Positions 62,374 to 64,000 of a DNA stretch of 64,000 nt are shown here, one piece after another (the stretch's first letter is position 1; each line of letters starts with the position of its first letter). The DNA is from an uncultured Phycisphaerales bacterium. Its GTDB lineage: Bacteria > Planctomycetota > Phycisphaerae > Sedimentisphaerales > Anaerobacaceae. A model generated the notes under the pieces. That model was not told the origin of the DNA, did not search any database, and worked only from the letters and a program-made list of their open reading frames with translations. The stretch is from positions 1 through 64,000 of the forward strand of contig CALEZT010000177.1 of assembly GCA_937927975.1 (NCBI GenBank), written 5' to 3'. The translations under genes and the position numbers were made by a program.

Positions 62374-64000
62374 ATGACCATCGAACGAATTGCCCCTGCG
62401 CGGACTCGAACCCGCCGTCTTCGACGAACCGTCTGCGAAGCAATGCTCGCGGCGGTCATCGCTTTGCCGATCGCGCAGGCGGCCGCCTCGCAGGGCTACA
62501 TCAGCATCTACTACAGCATCGAGGGCATCGGCGAGTCGAGCTACACGCTCAACCACATCGACGGCGCCTCGGAGGGCCTCGACGAAACCGACACGATCTG
62601 GTACTTCATCGCCTGCCTGACCTGCAAGACCGACACGAAGGCGGTCTCCACCGTCGAGGGCGAAGACCTGAAGATCGACGGACGGCCCCTGGCCAGCGAG
62701 TCCGGCGTCTCCGTCCGCTGCAGCGCGGTCGCCAAAGATGGCGGCCCGATCGCCATCGACCACGCAGCCCAATGGATCGAGATCTACATGCATGGCTTCG
62801 AAGGGTACGAGGTCGCGGTTGACGGCCATGACGCACGAACGACAGAGAGAATCGATCTGAGTCCCGTGACCGGGACCTTCTCCTCCGGCCAGACGATCAC
62901 GACCGCAAACATCAGTTTCACTCGAAAACCCGGCTATGTGCCGCCCGACCCGCCCGTTATCCCGGATCCCGGCCAGAGCGAGACGCCAGGCGTCAGCGAA
63001 CCCGTGCAGGACACGCTGTATGTCACGAATCTCCTCGAAGGCTGGCCCGCAAGCCAGACGGGAACCTGGACGCTGGTGCACGACAAGACCGCCCTGGACG
63101 GCCTCGACATGGACGATGTCCCTTACACCCAACCTGCGAACGCGAGCCGCAATTCGCTGATCGCCTCCTCAGTGACCGACCCAACAACAGGCAAGCGGAG
63201 CCTCCTGGCCGTGGACGCCAGGTCGCCCGCGAGCGTCAAAGACATCGACCTGTGCATCGGCGTCGAATCGGCCTCCGCGACACCGCTGGTCTTTGCGACA
63301 CCCACAGCCAACAAGCTCGTCTTCAGTTTCGCCGCCGGGATCAAGACGCCGTTCGCCGGCAAGCCGATCACCTTCCAGCGATACGACCCGGCCGATCCCA
63401 ACGCGAGCTATCCGGTCTGGGACGTCCGAAGCGTTATCGCGTACAATCAGGGCATCCTATCCCTCGCGGATCTGCGGGGCTCCGTCGCCAGCGGCATTCC
63501 CTACCTGTGCGCCCGCGTCTCAACGAGCCGCCTGCCGGGCGATGTCCTCCGCGACGGCCGGATCGACGCCAACGATTACCGCCTGATCGCCCTGGACCAG
63601 GGTCTGACCGGTCCGGCCGATACGGACATCGCGAGTTCCAGGGGCCTGGGCCTTCCCGACGGCGTCGTGGACGCCTGGGACCTGAACCATCTCTACAGAC
63701 TGCTGGCCGACGCGGAGAAGGCCCAGGTGACGCCGCCTGCGCTGCCGGCTTTGACGGAAGGCTTCGAGTCCGGCGGCCTGGACACGCTGAACTGGTCCTT
63801 CCTCCACTGGCCCAAGTGGTTCGTCACCTCCGACGACCGGCGTTCAGGCGCCTACAGCGTGCGCGCGGGCAGGATCGGCCATGACGAGATCACGTCGCTC
63901 TCGCTGACGGTGGACTGCGTCGCCGGGCGGATCCGCTTCTGGAGAAAGGTCTCCACCGAACCCAACTGGGACAACTACCGCTTCTACATCGACAACAAGC
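62374..64000 (+). CDS. Secreted protein with dockerin-like EF-hand pair (runs off the right edge)
   Basis: I translated this open frame directly; it has no stop before the window ends. The start MTIERIAPARTRTRRLRRTV is a basic n-region before a hydrophobic LAAVIALPIAQAAAS signal peptide. A beta-rich part (to about 330) precedes DGRIDANDYRLI and DGVVDAWDLNHLYRLL, a pair of EF-hand-like units as in type I dockerins. Next comes GFESGGLDTLNWSF ... YSVRAGRIGHDEITSL, a jelly-roll-like exported domain. It probably joins an extracellular complex or surface. About 542 residues are visible. GGAG lies eight bases before the ATG. Confidence 0.78.
   Translation, partial: MTIERIAPARTRTRRLRRTVCEAMLAAVIALPIAQAAASQGYISIYYSIEGIGESSYTLNHIDGASEGLDETDTIWYFIACLTCKTDTKAVSTVEGEDLKIDGRPLASESGVSVRCSAVAKDGGPIAIDHAAQWIEIYMHGFEGYEVAVDGHDARTTERIDLSPVTGTFSSGQTITTANISFTRKPGYVPPDPPVIPDPGQSETPGVSEPVQDTLYVTNLLEGWPASQTGTWTLVHDKTALDGLDMDDVPYTQPANASRNSLIASSVTDPTTGKRSLLAVDARSPASVKDIDLCIGVESASATPLVFATPTANKLVFSFAAGIKTPFAGKPITFQRYDPADPNASYPVWDVRSVIAYNQGILSLADLRGSVASGIPYLCARVSTSRLPGDVLRDGRIDANDYRLIALDQGLTGPADTDIASSRGLGLPDGVVDAWDLNHLYRLLADAEKAQVTPPALPALTEGFESGGLDTLNWSFLHWPKWFVTSDDRRSGAYSVRAGRIGHDEITSLSLTVDCVAGRIRFWRKVSTEPNWDNYRFYIDNK

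Noticed and set aside
62380..62430. tRNA-like T-arm (ggttcgagtcc) on the minus strand at the start of the dockerin-like gene
   Set aside because: The stem does not pair fully, and no anticodon arm or 5' acceptor half is present upstream. It lies in a signal-peptide coding region.

Overview
The window is GC-rich, tightly packed DNA that reads as a planctomycete, probably of the Phycisphaerae/Sedimentisphaerales type. The evidence is the mix of genes: a full MoxR/DUF58/Bat (von Willebrand A) operon, a PEP-CTERM protein, an H-X9-DG pseudopilin-like protein, a C10 peptidase fused to beta-helix repeats, a dockerin-like secreted protein, TAT-signal oxidoreductases, a TM2-domain kinase, and many short dispersed 'word' repeats. 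The assignment is inferred from gene content; there is no rRNA or tRNA in the window.

Layout. (1) 1-8570, minus strand: moxR, DUF58, a PpiC-type isomerase, a lipoprotein-like Bat protein, batA, a batB-batC fusion, and batD running off the left edge, mostly joined by ATGA overlaps. (2) 8.6-18 kb: an NTF2-like secreted protein, then a regulatory block with an ECF-like sigma factor, a large membrane protein, a Ser/Thr kinase with a TM2 domain, an FHA protein and a membrane-anchored coiled-coil protein. (3) 18-38.9 kb: an accessory region of small genes. It holds a flavoprotein reductase, a HicAB toxin-antitoxin pair, DUF433, GFA, SDR, LemA/DUF3137, secreted proteins, eIF1/SUI1, amphi-Trp, an FAD enzyme, a STAS protein and an ABC exporter. 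At least three genes here are broken: two nucleotidyltransferases and a Gfo/Idh oxidoreductase; DUF433 may be shortened.

(4) 39.1-56.6 kb is the most unusual region. Four large genes on the minus strand look like one operon: a helical solenoid protein, a 1571-residue von Willebrand A membrane protein, a tubulin-like GTPase (Tubulin_2 type), and a second tubulin-like protein that has lost the glycine-rich GTP loops and gained six membrane helices. A consensus promoter (TTGACA-17-TAAGAT) lies upstream. Divergent from it are a membrane-anchored helix-turn-helix protein, a PEP-CTERM protein with its own promoter and terminator, a ParA-type ATPase whose stop overlaps the start of a pseudopilin, and a zinc-finger/coiled-coil protein. 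I infer a membrane-spanning, cytoskeleton-like or conflict-type system of unknown function.

(5) 56.6-64 kb: nucleotide-sugar dehydrogenase, VanZ-like protein, a 48-residue basic protein, divergent phosphofructokinase and a short pyruvate kinase (each with a clear sigma70-type promoter), a GNAT acetyltransferase coupled to pyk, and the start of a secreted dockerin-like protein cut by the right edge.

Several families of short imperfect palindromic repeats sit between genes. In at least three cases (batB/batC, the Bat lipoprotein, the sigma factor) they are translated in frame inside a gene.
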